64,000 nt of DNA from Alcaligenes pakistanensis (GCF_014652815.1 NZ_BMZN01000005.1:2499-66498); one strand, 5' to 3'. Positions 27,265-37,045 are shown, numbered from the stretch's first letter. Numbers and translations are program-made. The notes: a model not told the origin generated them from the letters alone.

Positions 27265-28457
27265 ACAACAATGCTCTCGTTACGGGTGTACTGCTCAGGC
27301 AAGCCAAACTGCGCCAGACCACCCTGCTTTTCCAGAGCCGCACGTACAAAACGGTCATCCACCAAGTCGCTGGCGACATGTTGCGGAGACAAGCCCTCCA
27401 GAAAACCACGCTCGCCCTGAATTAAGGTGCCTTGCAGCATTTGCACCAAAGACTCTGTGTAGCTGGGGAAAGGATAGGGTTGAAAATCGATACGCTGGTC
27501 ATCCCAATCCGGGTGACGAATCACGCCCGACTCCAGGTATTCAGCGCGGTCTGCTGGATCTGGGGACAGGACTTTCAACAGGTTTTCCTGAGTGTGCGGG
27601 GTGTAGCGATTGCCACCTTCACGCGACAAGATTTGGGCCGCTTCGGCGCGGTTGCTCCGTATCCAGATCTGCGCCTTGACCAGACCGTCCACCACACCTT
27701 GTGACCACTGAGGCCGCGTCTGCAAGTCCTGCTCATGCATAAAGGCCACGCAACAGGCATGATCGCGCCAGACATCGCCAGTGAAACGCAAAATGCGACC
27801 CATACCCTGCGTTTCAGCCAAGGCATTGAAAGGCTCGGCCACGGTAAAACCGGCAATTCTTCCCGAAGCCAGCGCAGGCGGCATATCGGCAGGTGCCATC
27901 ACCACCAGATTGACCTCATTGGCGGCTGGCTTACCAGAGCTTTTCACCACGGGGGTCAAGCCATGTGCTTTCAGCACATGCTGCAAGACCACGTTATGAA
28001 CGGAATACCAGAAAGGAATAGCCACTGTCTGCCCACCTAACTGCTCGGCAGAACTGATGTTCTGTGCCACCGTAATGGCCGAACCACTCATATGATTCCA
28101 GGCGACGACTTTCGCAGGTACTTTGCTGCCGTAACGCGCCCAGACCGTCATGGGCGAGAGCAGATGCACCAGGTTAACCTGTCCGGAGATAAAGGCCTCG
28201 ATCAGTTGGGCCCAGCTGCGCACCATCACCGGCTTTTCAACCGCAATGCCCGCCTCTTCAAAGTAACCATTGTGATGTGCTACCAACATGGCGGTGGCAT
28301 CAGTAATAGGTAAATAGCCAATGCGCAAAGGTGCATCCGACTCGCTTTGCGCACGGGCATTACGCTGTGCCAGCAAGGGAGCAGCACCGGCCACCGTCAA
28401 CAGAGACGCCAGCTTCAGCAGGTCACGACGGGTTCGGGACGTAGGAGATTCAATCAT
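27261..28457 (-). CDS. NitT/TauT-family ABC transporter substrate-binding protein, Tat-exported
   Basis: A 398-residue periplasmic binding protein. The start at 28457 places a twin-arginine signal at the N-terminus (SRTRRDLLKLASLLTVAGA, then LLAQRNARA). The body has LRIGYLPITDATAMLVAHHNGYFEEAG and FISGQVNLVHLLSPMTVWARYGS, the CmpA/NrtA-like pattern. Tat export suggests folding or cofactor binding before transport. Some NrtA/CmpA relatives use this route. The longer reading from 28523 would bury the signal and is rejected. The substrate is unknown. Confidence 0.87.
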   Translation of the reverse strand: MIESPTSRTRRDLLKLASLLTVAGAAPLLAQRNARAQSESDAPLRIGYLPITDATAMLVAHHNGYFEEAGIAVEKPVMVRSWAQLIEAFISGQVNLVHLLSPMTVWARYGSKVPAKVVAWNHMSGSAITVAQNISSAEQLGGQTVAIPFWYSVHNVVLQHVLKAHGLTPVVKSSGKPAANEVNLVVMAPADMPPALASGRIAGFTVAEPFNALAETQGMGRILRFTGDVWRDHACCVAFMHEQDLQTRPQWSQGVVDGLVKAQIWIRSNRAEAAQILSREGGNRYTPHTQENLLKVLSPDPADRAEYLESGVIRHPDWDDQRIDFQPYPFPSYTESLVQMLQGTLIQGERGFLEGLSPQHVASDLVDDRFVRAALEKQGGLAQFGLPEQYTRNESIVV

Positions 28458-28467
28458 GAAAGGCACC

Positions 28468-29277
28468 TTACAAAACAGTAGCGTGAACCGTCTGATACAG
28501 GCTTTGCTCAAGACAGGCCACAATTTCCAGGCGTATGGCCTGAAGCCAGTTATCCAGATGAGAGCGGGGGTGAGCCGGACAGGTCCATTCGCGTTGTAAG
28601 CCTGCAGGACGGCCCCCTAATAGAAGCACCCGGTCGGCCAACAAGAGGGCTTCGTCAATATCGTGCGTAACCAGCACAATGGCGCAGCCCGTCTGGTCAC
28701 GAATCGACAAAATCAGCTCCTGCATCTGGCGACGGGTCACTTCGTCCAATGCGCCAAAGGGCTCATCCATCAACAAGACCTGGGGGCGTCTGGCCAGACA
28801 GCGAGCAATGGCAACGCGTTGCGCCATCCCACCCGACAAAGCACCGGGGCGTTGATAGCGGCTTTCATACAAACCCACTTGGCGCAAAGCCTGCTCTACA
28901 CGCAGACGGCGCTCTGCCGCAGGCAAAGAGGGTTGGCGGGCGAAGCCCAGACCAAAGCCCGTATTGGCCTGCACGTTCAACCACGGCAACAAGATAGCTT
29001 CCTGGAAAGCCATGGCCAGGGCAGGATGAACCCCGCGCACGGCTTGTCCTAGAAACGAAACTTCGCCCTGGGTGGGCACCTGCAAACCAGCCAGTACCCG
29101 CAACAAGGAGGACTTGCCCACTCCGCTAGGGCCTAAGAGTGCGACGATCTCGCCAGCCTGCACATCCAGGTCCAGATTCTGCAAGATAGTCTGGCCACCG
29201 TAGGCCAGACTGATACCACGCGCGGATAAAAGCCCGGCCTCTTCAAAATTGCGATGAGAGGGGGCGGTGAAACTCAT
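28468..29277 (-). CDS. NitT/TauT-family ABC transporter ATP-binding protein
   Basis: A 269-residue ATPase with Walker A GPSGVGKSSLLRVLAG, signature LSGGMAQRVAIARCLA, Walker B VLLMDEPFGALD and the switch His in LVTHDIDEALLLADRV. This is the SsuB/TauB/NrtD class. It overlaps the flavoenzyme gene by 4 nt at its 5' end and is followed after 10 nt by the binding protein. Confidence 0.92.
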   Translation of the reverse strand: MSFTAPSHRNFEEAGLLSARGISLAYGGQTILQNLDLDVQAGEIVALLGPSGVGKSSLLRVLAGLQVPTQGEVSFLGQAVRGVHPALAMAFQEAILLPWLNVQANTGFGLGFARQPSLPAAERRLRVEQALRQVGLYESRYQRPGALSGGMAQRVAIARCLARRPQVLLMDEPFGALDEVTRRQMQELILSIRDQTGCAIVLVTHDIDEALLLADRVLLLGGRPAGLQREWTCPAHPRSHLDNWLQAIRLEIVACLEQSLYQTVHATVL

Positions 29278-30365
29278 GGAGCATCCTGCCCAAGCTCAGC
29301 TTTCAGCTGAGCTACTGTGGGGGAAATCAAAGGCACCAGCATGGCTTCGCGATAGCGGCGCAACAGTTGGGGATGCTTGCCTTGCATATAGGTCGCACCA
29401 CCAATGGCAGAGCTTTCCAAAGCAACAGCCTGAGAAGCCAGACTGCTCAGTTCAATACGAACTTTGAACAGATCAGGCGGTGTGGCCGAGCCAGGTTTAC
29501 GAACGGCATCAACCAGCACATCAGACAGTTTCTGGACACGATCCAGCAAGCGACGAGCAGGCTCTTCCTGCACCCACTGGCAGCGCGGCGCAGCTAATAC
29601 TTGCTTCAGGGACCGGCGTGCCAGACCCATCGTCATGCCACATTGCAGCGCCATGAATCGTGGCCGTACCGAGCGTACAAACTGGCCTGCATCGGGATGC
29701 ATCAAACGCTCCGCGCCTAGACGCACCGCATCGAACTGCAAGGCGGCCGTATTACTGCCACGCAAGCCAACCAGATCCAGATCAGCAGAGCGCTCCAAAC
29801 CGGAGTCACCCAATTCCGCAACCCAAATGCCCGCTTGATCCTCTGGCATGGCGGCCACGACCGCAACCAGACATTTTCCGGGGCGCAGATTAGTAATCCA
29901 GGGCAAACGGCCTTCAAACTGCCACTGACCCTGCTCGGGTTGAGCGCGTACTTGCAGCTCTTCGATGCCACCCAAAAATTTGATGGCATTGGACAGGCCA
30001 GTTGCACCGGCAATCGTGCCGTCCAGCAAACCGGGCAGGTAACGCTCGCGCATGGCCGGGTCCTGAACATCCCGCAGATATTCAATAAACGTGCGCTGGC
30101 TCCAGAGAACAAAGCCTGCCGTCAACGAATGTTCGGCTACGGCCACAATGGACTGAACAGCATCGCCAAAGTCAGAAAAGTCCGCTTCCAGGCCCAGGCT
30201 TAACAAGCCGTCCTGCGCCAGCCGTGGCAGCAAGGCCTGTGCCTGGGAGGCATCGTTATCCAGAGACAAGGCATGCTCTTCCAGCCACTGGGCCAAGTGG
30301 GGCGATAGAACAGGCTGCTCTGAGGCCAGCACAGCCTGCTCAGCGCGCTTTAAGGCGTTTCCCAT
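29274..30365 (-). CDS. Acyl-CoA-dehydrogenase-like flavoprotein, function unknown
   Basis: A 363-residue protein of the acyl-CoA dehydrogenase fold, including GLLSLGLEADFSDFGDAVQSIVAVAEHSL and the middle domain GATGLSNAIKFLGGIEELQV. I cannot place the catalytic Glu of true dehydrogenases. The fold is shared by flavin monooxygenases such as DszC and SfnB that act on organosulfur compounds, and co-transcription with a SsuABC-like importer makes that reading attractive. This is inference. It overlaps its neighbours by 16 and 4 nt. Confidence 0.75.
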   Translation of the reverse strand: MGNALKRAEQAVLASEQPVLSPHLAQWLEEHALSLDNDASQAQALLPRLAQDGLLSLGLEADFSDFGDAVQSIVAVAEHSLTAGFVLWSQRTFIEYLRDVQDPAMRERYLPGLLDGTIAGATGLSNAIKFLGGIEELQVRAQPEQGQWQFEGRLPWITNLRPGKCLVAVVAAMPEDQAGIWVAELGDSGLERSADLDLVGLRGSNTAALQFDAVRLGAERLMHPDAGQFVRSVRPRFMALQCGMTMGLARRSLKQVLAAPRCQWVQEEPARRLLDRVQKLSDVLVDAVRKPGSATPPDLFKVRIELSSLASQAVALESSAIGGATYMQGKHPQLLRRYREAMLVPLISPTVAQLKAELGQDAP

Positions 30366-30910
30366 GCGTAGGCCTCCAGCTGGCTATTGAGGGGCGTCTG
30401 GGCCAGATTATTGGCAAAGTTGCAGATCGTCGCCAGACCAATGCCGGTGATCACTTCCAGCGCCTGCTGATCGCCATAACCCGCAGCACGGAAATCAGCC
30501 AATGCCTGATCGGAGACCTGGCCACGGGTATCAATTACCGCACGGCTGAACAGCGCCAAGGCTTGCAAGCGTTCATCATTGATCTGGTCAAAGCCACGGG
30601 CACGCAAGGCGGCCAGGATTTCTGGGTCCAGCTTGGCTTTGTTGGTAGCGATTGCAGTGTGACCCGCCACGCAGAAGCGACAGCCATGGGTGGTACCGGC
30701 GACCAGTTGCACGACCTCGCGCTCGATCAGGGACAGGCTGGCTGTAGCGTTCAAGGCGGACATATCCTGGTAGGCTTGCAGCGCAACGGGGGCATTAGCC
30801 AAAACCGCCAACAGATTGGATAAAAAGCCGCTACCGCGAACCGCTTTTTCAAGGGCAGGTTTGACCGCGTCAGGAGCGGAGTCCACAGTATGTAAAGTTA
30901 AGCGGGTCAT
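30350..30910 (-). CDS. AhpD-like carboxymuconolactone decarboxylase family protein
   Basis: A 186-residue protein with the AhpD redox motif HGCRFCVAGHTAIA (Cys-x-x-Cys plus His) at about residues 70-84, and preceding acidic residues typical of the family. AhpD proteins recycle peroxiredoxin or act as thiol oxidoreductases. The start at 30910 (MTRLTLHTVDSAP) is preferred to 30922 because the AAGGA motif abuts the upstream ATG. It is the first gene of the operon that continues into the flavoenzyme and importer genes. Confidence 0.82.
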   Translation of the reverse strand: MTRLTLHTVDSAPDAVKPALEKAVRGSGFLSNLLAVLANAPVALQAYQDMSALNATASLSLIEREVVQLVAGTTHGCRFCVAGHTAIATNKAKLDPEILAALRARGFDQINDERLQALALFSRAVIDTRGQVSDQALADFRAAGYGDQQALEVITGIGLATICNFANNLAQTPLNSQLEAYAWETP

Positions 30911-31039
30911 GATCGCGTCCATTCCTTAATTAATCTGGAAAGGTTTTATTGTCGATCGTATGAGCCCTTATCTCCATGTGCGAACATAGCGGTATTCATA
31001 TTAAAAATATCCACGAAAAGAAATAAGCATATTTTCTGC

Positions 31040-32011
31040 ATGAGCGATTCTGCCCTCCCTGACAGCCATTGCGCTGTCGACTCTAAAGACACAGGACACC
31101 GCCCTGTGGAGGAGCTGCTGTTATCCGGGCTGGAGATCTCGGCCAGCCTGTTTCACTTGGGCCAGTACTGCAACCAATGGGAAAGCAGCCTGCACGGGCA
31201 TCAACGGGCGGGTTTCCATGTGGTTCTGCATGGGCCCTGCTGGCTGCATATCCAATACCAGGAAGCCTTGGTCTTACAAGCGGGCGATGCAGTCTTCTTC
31301 CTGCGAGATGTGCCCCACCGCTTAAGTTCGTCCCCGAATCCACCCGACTGGAATGCAGCTATGCAGCGGCAAACCATGCAGAGCCTGGAACATCAGGTGC
31401 CACAGAGCACCGGATTGCTCTGTGGTTTTCTGGATCTGGGTCGTGGCTTGAGCGAGTTGCTGTTGGCAACCGTGCCCGATGTTTTACTGATTGATAGCTC
31501 CCAAGCGGATGCAGACACCGGCCGTCCTTTACTGGACTTGATCCAGGCTGAAATGCGACGTCAGCCACAGGCTAATTCCACCCTGCTGGAGAAGCTGGTG
31601 GAGCTTTTATTGTTCTATACCTTGCGCCAGAAAATCGGGCAGACACCCGCCGAAGGTGCACTGCCTGCTGGCCTGATTCATCTGGCCAGCGATACTGCTT
31701 TTGGCGGTTTGATCGAGCAACTGCTACGCGAACCGGCCAAGGCCTGGTCAGTGGACGAGATGGCGGCCTATCTGAATATGTCCCGCGCAGCCTTTCATCG
31801 ACGCTTTACGCTGCTGTGCGGCATGGCCCCTGCCCAGGTTCTGCTGCAACTGCGTATGCAACTAGCCAAGCGCCAGCTAGAGCAAGGTCTGACCATGGAG
31901 CAGATCGCAGAGCGTATCGGCTACAGCTCGGCAGCCGCCTTTAGCGCCGCGTTCCGGCGCAGTGTCGGTGTCAGCCCGGCGCAGTGGCGCAAGCAAGAGC
32001 CGCGCCGTTAA
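31040..32011 (+). CDS. AraC-family transcriptional regulator
   Basis: A 323-residue regulator. The N-terminal half is a cupin-type sensor domain (LHGPCWLHIQYQEALVLQAGDAVFFLRDVPHRL). The C-terminal double helix-turn-helix at about 225-320 has WSVDEMAAYLNMSRAAFHRRF and MEQIAERIGYSSAAAFSAAFR with the closing SPAQWRK. It is transcribed divergently from the importer/flavoenzyme operon across 117-129 bp of AT-rich DNA, the usual arrangement for a local activator. The inducer is unknown. Confidence 0.9.
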   Translation: MSDSALPDSHCAVDSKDTGHRPVEELLLSGLEISASLFHLGQYCNQWESSLHGHQRAGFHVVLHGPCWLHIQYQEALVLQAGDAVFFLRDVPHRLSSSPNPPDWNAAMQRQTMQSLEHQVPQSTGLLCGFLDLGRGLSELLLATVPDVLLIDSSQADADTGRPLLDLIQAEMRRQPQANSTLLEKLVELLLFYTLRQKIGQTPAEGALPAGLIHLASDTAFGGLIEQLLREPAKAWSVDEMAAYLNMSRAAFHRRFTLLCGMAPAQVLLQLRMQLAKRQLEQGLTMEQIAERIGYSSAAAFSAAFRRSVGVSPAQWRKQEPRR

Positions 32012-32110
32012 ATCCATAGTAGTGGCTATGCCCTCGTAATGATGTCGCACAGCCCATTCAAATGCGCAGAAAAAAAAACCGCTTGTCATACCTACACAGC
32101 GTTTGGACAT

Positions 32111-32150
32111 AAAAAAACCCCCGACCTGTAAACAGATCGGGGGTTTTTTT
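32111..32150. terminator. Bidirectional intrinsic terminator between araC-type gene and rpsQ
   Basis: A run of seven A, CCCCCGACCTGT, a short loop, ACAGATCGGGGG and seven T. The stem has one mismatch. It can stop the regulator transcript (plus) and the ribosomal protein transcript (minus). It marks the end of the S10 operon after rpsQ. Confidence 0.93.
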
Positions 32151-32193
32151 GACCTACCAGGGCCAAGCCTAAGCCTGGCACCTGAGCAAGCGT

Positions 32194-32469
32194 TTAGATC
32201 ACGCGGGCTGCTTCGATCAGACGCACAACAGTCCAGGACTTGCTGCGGCTGATAGGACGGCCTTCAATAATCTCAACGGTATCGCCTTCGTTGAACTGGT
32301 TGGTCTCGTCGTGCGCTTTGTATTTATTGGAGCGGACGATGATCTTGCCATACAAAGGATGTTTAACGCGGCGTTCAACCAGAACGACGACAGTTTTGTC
32401 CATCTTGTTGCTGACAACTTGACCAATCAAGCTACGTTGACGTTTTGCTGGAGTTTGAGTTTCGCTCAT
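32194..32469 (-). CDS. rpsQ: 30S ribosomal protein S17
   Basis: A 91-residue protein. The start at 32469 ([20 protein letters not shown]) is chosen over an upstream reading that lacks family homology. The S17 core [20 protein letters not shown] binds 16S rRNA. It is the last gene of the S10 operon here, followed by a strong terminator instead of rplN. Confidence 0.97.
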   Translation of the reverse strand: MSETQTPAKRQRSLIGQVVSNKMDKTVVVLVERRVKHPLYGKIIVRSNKYKAHDETNQFNEGDTVEIIEGRPISRSKSWTVVRLIEAARVI

Positions 32470-32470
32470 C

Positions 32471-32662
32471 TTACTTTCCTGCGGTCTCAGCCATGACGGT
32501 ACGGACGCGAGCGATGTCGCGACGTACTTTACCGATTTGGCTGGTGTTGGAAAGCTGTTGAGTAGCACGCTGCATACGCAGGTTAAATTGTGCTTTCAAC
32601 AGGCTCTCGAGCTCAGTTTGGAGCTCGGCGGCATCTTTAGTACGGAGTTCGCTGGCTTTCAT
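32471..32662 (-). CDS. rpmC: 50S ribosomal protein L29
   Basis: A 63-residue, mostly helical protein ([20 protein letters not shown], then [18 protein letters not shown]) with the L29 pattern. It lies 1 nt from rpsQ and 9 nt from rplP in the S10 operon order. Confidence 0.96.
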   Translation of the reverse strand: MKASELRTKDAAELQTELESLLKAQFNLRMQRATQQLSNTSQIGKVRRDIARVRTVMAETAGK

Positions 32663-32671
32663 GACGTCTCC

Positions 32672-33088
32672 TTAAGCACCGATCTGACGCGTTACGAACG
32701 TCGTCGAGATAGGCAGCTTGGCGGCGGCCAGACGGAATGCTTCGCGTGCCAGCTCTTCGCTAACACCTTCCATTTCGTACAAGACCTTACCTGGTTGAAT
32801 CTCAGCGACCCAGAACTCTGGATTCCCTTTACCTTTACCCATACGAACTTCAGCAGGTTTCTGCGAAATCGGCTTATCGGGGAAGATACGGATCCAAATT
32901 CGGCCACCACGTTTGATGTGACGGTTAATTGCACGACGAGCTGCTTCGATTTGACGAGCAGTCAGACGGCCACGGTCAGTGGCCTTAAGACCAAATTCGC
33001 CAAACGAAACTTGCGCACCACGCGTAGCCAGACCGGTATTACGGCCTTTATGCTCTTTGCGAAACTTTCTGCGAGCTGGTTGCAGCAT
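32672..33088 (-). CDS. rplP: 50S ribosomal protein L16
   Basis: A 138-residue protein starting [21 protein letters not shown], with the conserved [20 protein letters not shown] and [13 protein letters not shown] stretches. It is near the peptidyl transferase centre and the tRNA binding sites. It is 2 nt from rpsC, in the normal operon order. Confidence 0.97.
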   Translation of the reverse strand: MLQPARRKFRKEHKGRNTGLATRGAQVSFGEFGLKATDRGRLTARQIEAARRAINRHIKRGGRIWIRIFPDKPISQKPAEVRMGKGKGNPEFWVAEIQPGKVLYEMEGVSEELAREAFRLAAAKLPISTTFVTRQIGA

Positions 33089-33090
33089 GT

Positions 33091-33864
33091 TTATTCTCCT
33101 TCGGACGTAGCAGGAGCTGCGTCTTTACGAGGCGCGCGACCACGACCACCAGGGCGACGATTTTCAGGACGATCGCCACGTGGACGACGTGGGCGGCGCT
33201 CATCAGGGGCCACGGTATCTACAGGCATTTCGCCGTTAGGCAACATGTCGCCCTTGTAGACCCAGACCTTGATACCGATAATTCCGTACGTCGTATGTGC
33301 TTCAGACGTGCCGTAATCGATGTTAGCGCGCAGAGTGTGAAGAGGCACACGACCTTCGCGATACCATTCGGTACGAGCGATTTCGATGCCGTTCAAACGA
33401 CCCGCGCTCATGATCTTGATGCCTTGGGCACCCAGACGCATGGCGTTCTGCATGGAACGCTTCATCGCACGACGGAACATGATGCGCTTTTCCAATTGCT
33501 GAGCAATGGAGTCGGCGATCAGTTGAGCGTCGGTTTCAGGCTTGCGGATTTCTTCGATGTTAACGTGCACTGGCACGCCCAACAGACGCTGCAGGTCAGC
33601 CTTCAGGCTTTCGATGTCCTCGCCGCGCTTGCCGATCACTACACCAGGACGAGCCGAGTAAATAGTGATGCGAGCATTCTTGGCAGGACGCTCGATGACC
33701 ACACGGCCAACGGACGCGCTTTTCAGCTTGCGTTTCAGGTATTCGCGCACACGGATGTCGTCAGCCAACATCGCACCGAACGCAGCACCGTCGGCGTACC
33801 AACGCGAGCTCCAGTTACGGTTAACAGCCAGGCGGAACCCAATTGGGTGGATTTTCTGTCCCAT
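33091..33864 (-). CDS. rpsC: 30S ribosomal protein S3
   Basis: A 257-residue protein with the S3 start [20 protein letters not shown] and the KH domain ([19 protein letters not shown]). A C-terminal tail of about 45 residues rich in Arg, Pro and Gly ([18 protein letters not shown]) extends past the length of E. coli S3 (233), as is common in betaproteobacteria. It sits in the usual place between rplV and rplP. Confidence 0.97.
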   Translation of the reverse strand: MGQKIHPIGFRLAVNRNWSSRWYADGAAFGAMLADDIRVREYLKRKLKSASVGRVVIERPAKNARITIYSARPGVVIGKRGEDIESLKADLQRLLGVPVHVNIEEIRKPETDAQLIADSIAQQLEKRIMFRRAMKRSMQNAMRLGAQGIKIMSAGRLNGIEIARTEWYREGRVPLHTLRANIDYGTSEAHTTYGIIGIKVWVYKGDMLPNGEMPVDTVAPDERRPRRPRGDRPENRRPGGRGRAPRKDAAPATSEGE

Positions 33865-33873
33865 TGTGACTCC

Positions 33874-34203
33874 TTAAGCGCCGACTTTGACCACAATGTG
33901 GCAAGTCTGCTTCTCAATACGGTTACCGCGGCCTTTGGCTCGTGCAGAAAAACGCTTCAACGATTGGCCCTTGTCCACAAAAATGGAGGTGACTTTCAAT
34001 TCGTCGATATCGGCGCCGTCATTGTGCTCAGCGTTGGCAATTGCCGACTCCAGAGCTTTCTTGATGATGCCAGCGGCTTTCTTAGGAGTGAAAGTCAGCG
34101 TATTCAGAGCGTGAGCGACGGACTTGCCGCGGATCAGGTCCGCGACCAGACGTGCTTTCTGCGCCGAAATATGGACTCCACGAATAATTGCTGTAGTTTC
34201 CAT
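33874..34203 (-). CDS. rplV: 50S ribosomal protein L22
   Basis: A 109-residue protein with the L22 body ([20 protein letters not shown], then [18 protein letters not shown]) whose beta-hairpin lines the exit tunnel. The ATG at 34203 is preferred to a GTG one codon upstream because GGAG lies 7 nt ahead of it. It lies 3 nt from rpsS. Confidence 0.96.
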   Translation of the reverse strand: METTAIIRGVHISAQKARLVADLIRGKSVAHALNTLTFTPKKAAGIIKKALESAIANAEHNDGADIDELKVTSIFVDKGQSLKRFSARAKGRGNRIEKQTCHIVVKVGA

Positions 34204-34206
34204 CAC

Positions 34207-34482
34207 TTATCTCCGCGCCTTTTTATCCGCAGCGTGACCCTTGAACGTACGGGTCATGGCGAACTCACCGAGCTTGTGGCCAACCATGTTCTCGTTAATG
34301 TAAACGGGAATGTGTTGACGGCCATTGTGAACGGCAATGGTCAGCCCAATGAACTCAGGCAGGATGGTAGAACGGCGTGACCAGGTTTTGATCGGCCGTT
34401 TATCGTTACCCACGACGGCTGCATCCACCTTTTTGATCAGGTGAGCATCAACGAATGGGCCTTTTTTGATCGAACGTGACAT
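34207..34482 (-). CDS. rpsS: 30S ribosomal protein S19
   Basis: A 91-residue protein, [19 protein letters not shown] with the [20 protein letters not shown] core typical of S19, which lies at the head of the 30S subunit. It is 12 nt from rplB. Confidence 0.97.
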   Translation of the reverse strand: MSRSIKKGPFVDAHLIKKVDAAVVGNDKRPIKTWSRRSTILPEFIGLTIAVHNGRQHIPVYINENMVGHKLGEFAMTRTFKGHAADKKARR

Positions 34483-34494
34483 AGTGTTCGCCCC

Positions 34495-35322
34495 TTACTT
34501 GCGCTTACGGCGCGAAACAATCATGTTGTCTGTGCGCTTGTTACGACGGGTGCGGTAGCCCTTGGCAGGAGTACCCCATGGGCTGACTGGCTCACGGCCT
34601 TCACCCGTACGACCTTCACCACCACCGTGCGGGTGATCGACTGGGTTCATTGCCACACCGCGAACGGTAGGACGAACACCACGCCAACGCACAGCACCAG
34701 CTTTACCGATCTGACGCAGGCTGTGATCGTGGTTGCTTACTTCGCCAATCGTAGCGCGGCAGTCGATGTGAATGCGGCGAACTTCACCGGAACGCAGACG
34801 TACTTGAGCGTACGTGCCTTCACGAGCCAACAACACAGCGGAACCACCTGCCGAACGAGCGATTTGAGCACCTTTACCAGGCAGCATCTCGATGCAGTGA
34901 ATGGTTTGACCCACAGGAATGTTGCGGATAGGCAAGGTGTTGCCGGAACGGATAGGAGCATCCGCGCCAGAGAACAACGTTGTACCCACTTCCAAACCAC
35001 GGGGAGCGATAATGTAACGACGTTCGCCGTCTGCGTAGCACACCAATGCGATGTGAGCGCTGCGGTTAGGATCGTATTCCAGACGTTCTACTTTCGCAGG
35101 AATACCGTCCTTGTTGCGACGGAAGTCGACAATACGGTAGTGCTGCTTGTGACCGCCGCCACGGTGACGAACCGTGATGTGACCGTTGTTGTTACGGCCA
35201 CCGCTGCTGGATTTTTTCTCGAGCAGCGCCGCGTGAGGAGCGCCTTTGTGCAGTTCAGGGTGAACTACTTTGATCATGCCACGGCGACCTGGCGACGTTG
35301 GTTTAACTTTTACCAATGCCAT
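34495..35322 (-). CDS. rplB: 50S ribosomal protein L2
   Basis: A 275-residue protein with the L2 hallmarks [23 protein letters not shown] and the C-terminal [20 protein letters not shown], which contains the conserved His needed for peptidyl transfer centre assembly. It is 1 nt from rplW. Confidence 0.98.
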   Translation of the reverse strand: MALVKVKPTSPGRRGMIKVVHPELHKGAPHAALLEKKSSSGGRNNNGHITVRHRGGGHKQHYRIVDFRRNKDGIPAKVERLEYDPNRSAHIALVCYADGERRYIIAPRGLEVGTTLFSGADAPIRSGNTLPIRNIPVGQTIHCIEMLPGKGAQIARSAGGSAVLLAREGTYAQVRLRSGEVRRIHIDCRATIGEVSNHDHSLRQIGKAGAVRWRGVRPTVRGVAMNPVDHPHGGGEGRTGEGREPVSPWGTPAKGYRTRRNKRTDNMIVSRRKRK

Positions 35323-35323
35323 G

Positions 35324-35620
35324 TTAGTTCACCTCAGAAAAGTCGAGTTCCTGACCGGGCTTGAGCGAGACATATGCCTTGCGCACACTGCGGCGGCGAC
35401 CCATGAAACGGCCAAAGCGCTTTTCTTTGCCTTTCTGATTGAGCACCTGCACCGATTCCACTTCTACTTTGAACAACAGTTCAATAGCAGCTTTGATTTC
35501 AGGCTTGGTAGCATCAGGAGCGACGCGGAAAGCGATTTGCTGATTTTTTTCGGCAACGAACGTGGCTTTTTCAGTCACGACAGGAGCCAGAATTACTTGC
35601 AATAGACGTTCGGCGTTCAT
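35324..35620 (-). CDS. rplW: 50S ribosomal protein L23
   Basis: A 98-residue protein with the L23 start [20 protein letters not shown] and the [20 protein letters not shown] end. It sits at the tunnel exit and docks trigger factor and SRP. It overlaps rplD by 4 nt. Confidence 0.97.
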   Translation of the reverse strand: MNAERLLQVILAPVVTEKATFVAEKNQQIAFRVAPDATKPEIKAAIELLFKVEVESVQVLNQKGKEKRFGRFMGRRRSVRKAYVSLKPGQELDFSEVN

Positions 35621-36237
35621 CCCAACATCTCCTCAAACTGAGCGACAGCCGCTTTGGTGACCAACACTTTTTTGTAGTGGATCAGGGACAGCGGGTCTGC
35701 GTAGCGTGGTTCAACCACAGCAACGTGAGGCAGGTTACGCGTAGCCAAGTACACGTTCTCGTCCAGCGCGTCGGTGATGATCAGCACGGATTCCAGGCCC
35801 AGGTCTTTCAGCTTGTTGGCTGCCAGACGGGTCTTGGGTGCTTCCAGAGTGAAGGAATCAACAACCAACAGACGCTCGTCACGGACCAACTGAGACAGAA
35901 TCGCGCTGATACCGGCGCGGTACATCTTCTTGTTGACCTTGTGCGTGTAGTTTTCTTCACCAGTGTTCGGGAATGCACGACCGCCTCCACGCCACACGGG
36001 CGAGGATGTCATACCAGCACGAGCGCGGCCGGTGCCTTTTTGGCGCCATGGCTTCTTGGTGCTGTGGTTGACTTCGGCACGAGTCAATTGCTTGCTATTA
36101 CCGCTGCGAGCATTGGACTGGTATGCAACAACGATCTGGTGAACCAGGGCTTCGTTGAATTCACGACCGAAAACGGTTTCGTTGGCCTGCAATGTGGATG
36201 CAGCTTGGCCTTGTTCGTTCAGGAGCTTCAGTTCCAT
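35617..36237 (-). CDS. rplD: 50S ribosomal protein L4
   Basis: A 206-residue protein with the L4 loop [20 protein letters not shown]. In E. coli L4 also represses the S10 operon through the leader upstream of rpsJ. Here the leader would instead lie upstream of rplC. It starts 3 nt after the rplC stop. Confidence 0.97.
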   Translation of the reverse strand: MELKLLNEQGQAASTLQANETVFGREFNEALVHQIVVAYQSNARSGNSKQLTRAEVNHSTKKPWRQKGTGRARAGMTSSPVWRGGGRAFPNTGEENYTHKVNKKMYRAGISAILSQLVRDERLLVVDSFTLEAPKTRLAANKLKDLGLESVLIITDALDENVYLATRNLPHVAVVEPRYADPLSLIHYKKVLVTKAAVAQFEEMLG

Positions 36238-36240
36238 GGA

Positions 36241-36915
36241 TTAGGCTCCTTTCACAGCAGGGCGCACAACGATATTGGCATTCTTGTGACCTGGGACAGC
36301 GCCCCGGACCAACAACAAGCCACGCTCGGCGTCGACGCGGATCACGTCAAGATTCTGAACCGTACGGGTAACGTCACCCATATGGCCCGACATTTTTTTA
36401 CCTTTGAACACACGGCCTGGATCCTGGGCTTGCCCAATGGAACCGGGTACGCGGTGCGAGCGCGAGTTACCGTGGCTGTTACGCTGGCCGCCAAAATTAT
36501 GGCGTTTGATGGTACCGGCAAAGCCTTTACCAATCGTGGTGCCTGTAACGTCAACCTTCTGACCCGCTTCGAAAATGCTTTCCACAGCGACTACAGAACC
36601 GGCAGCAAGCTCGGCTATAGCAGCGGGATCGAGGCGGAATTCTTTCAGGATGCTGCCAGCTTCAACGCCAGCTTTTGCATAATGCCCTGCCTGGGGCTTG
36701 GTAACACGCGTTGCACGACGGGTGCCAAAGGCAACCTGTACAGCGGCGTAACCGTCAACAGCGGGCGTCTTGACCTGGGTGATGCGGTTGTTGGACACGT
36801 CCAGTACGGTCACAGGGATGGACTCGCCTTCCTCTGTAAACACACGGGTCATGCCAACTTTACGCCCAACAAGGCCCAGCCGCCATGCGGCAGGCGTAGG
36901 TGTCGAGTTCGACAT
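36241..36915 (-). CDS. rplC: 50S ribosomal protein L3
   Basis: A 224-residue protein. The start at 36915 has a GGAG ribosome binding site and gives [20 protein letters not shown]. The L3 loop [20 protein letters not shown] contains the Gln methylated by PrmB in many bacteria. It is now the first gene of the S10 operon, because rpsJ is 3.3 kb upstream, separated by an ABC importer. Confidence 0.97.
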   Translation of the reverse strand: MSNSTPTPAAWRLGLVGRKVGMTRVFTEEGESIPVTVLDVSNNRITQVKTPAVDGYAAVQVAFGTRRATRVTKPQAGHYAKAGVEAGSILKEFRLDPAAIAELAAGSVVAVESIFEAGQKVDVTGTTIGKGFAGTIKRHNFGGQRNSHGNSRSHRVPGSIGQAQDPGRVFKGKKMSGHMGDVTRTVQNLDVIRVDAERGLLLVRGAVPGHKNANIVVRPAVKGA

Positions 36916-36928
36916 CGTTTTCTCCATT

Positions 36929-36949
36929 CCCGACTACGATTGGTCGGGG
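36929..36949 (-). promoter_or_regulatory. Hairpin in the rplC leader
   Basis: On the minus strand CCCGAC and GTCGGG pair around an 8-nt loop. The stem ends about 4 nt before the GGAG ribosome binding site of rplC. A leader hairpin in this place could be a translational control site, for example for L4. This is inference. Confidence 0.45.
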
Positions 36950-37015
36950 CTAACTGAGAGTACACGCAATAATTTGCGCGACGACCATAACCAAAACTTT
37001 TTGGCTAAGCTAGTA

Positions 37016-37045
37016 AATATAGCACGGCGCTGTAAAGCCAAGCAA
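37016..37045 (-). promoter_or_regulatory. Candidate promoter for rplC-rpsQ
   Basis: TTGCTT (37045-37040), an 18-bp spacer and TATATT (37021-37016) with an extended-10 TGC just before it. It would start transcription about 95 nt upstream of rplC, giving the truncated S10 operon its own promoter. Confidence 0.6.
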
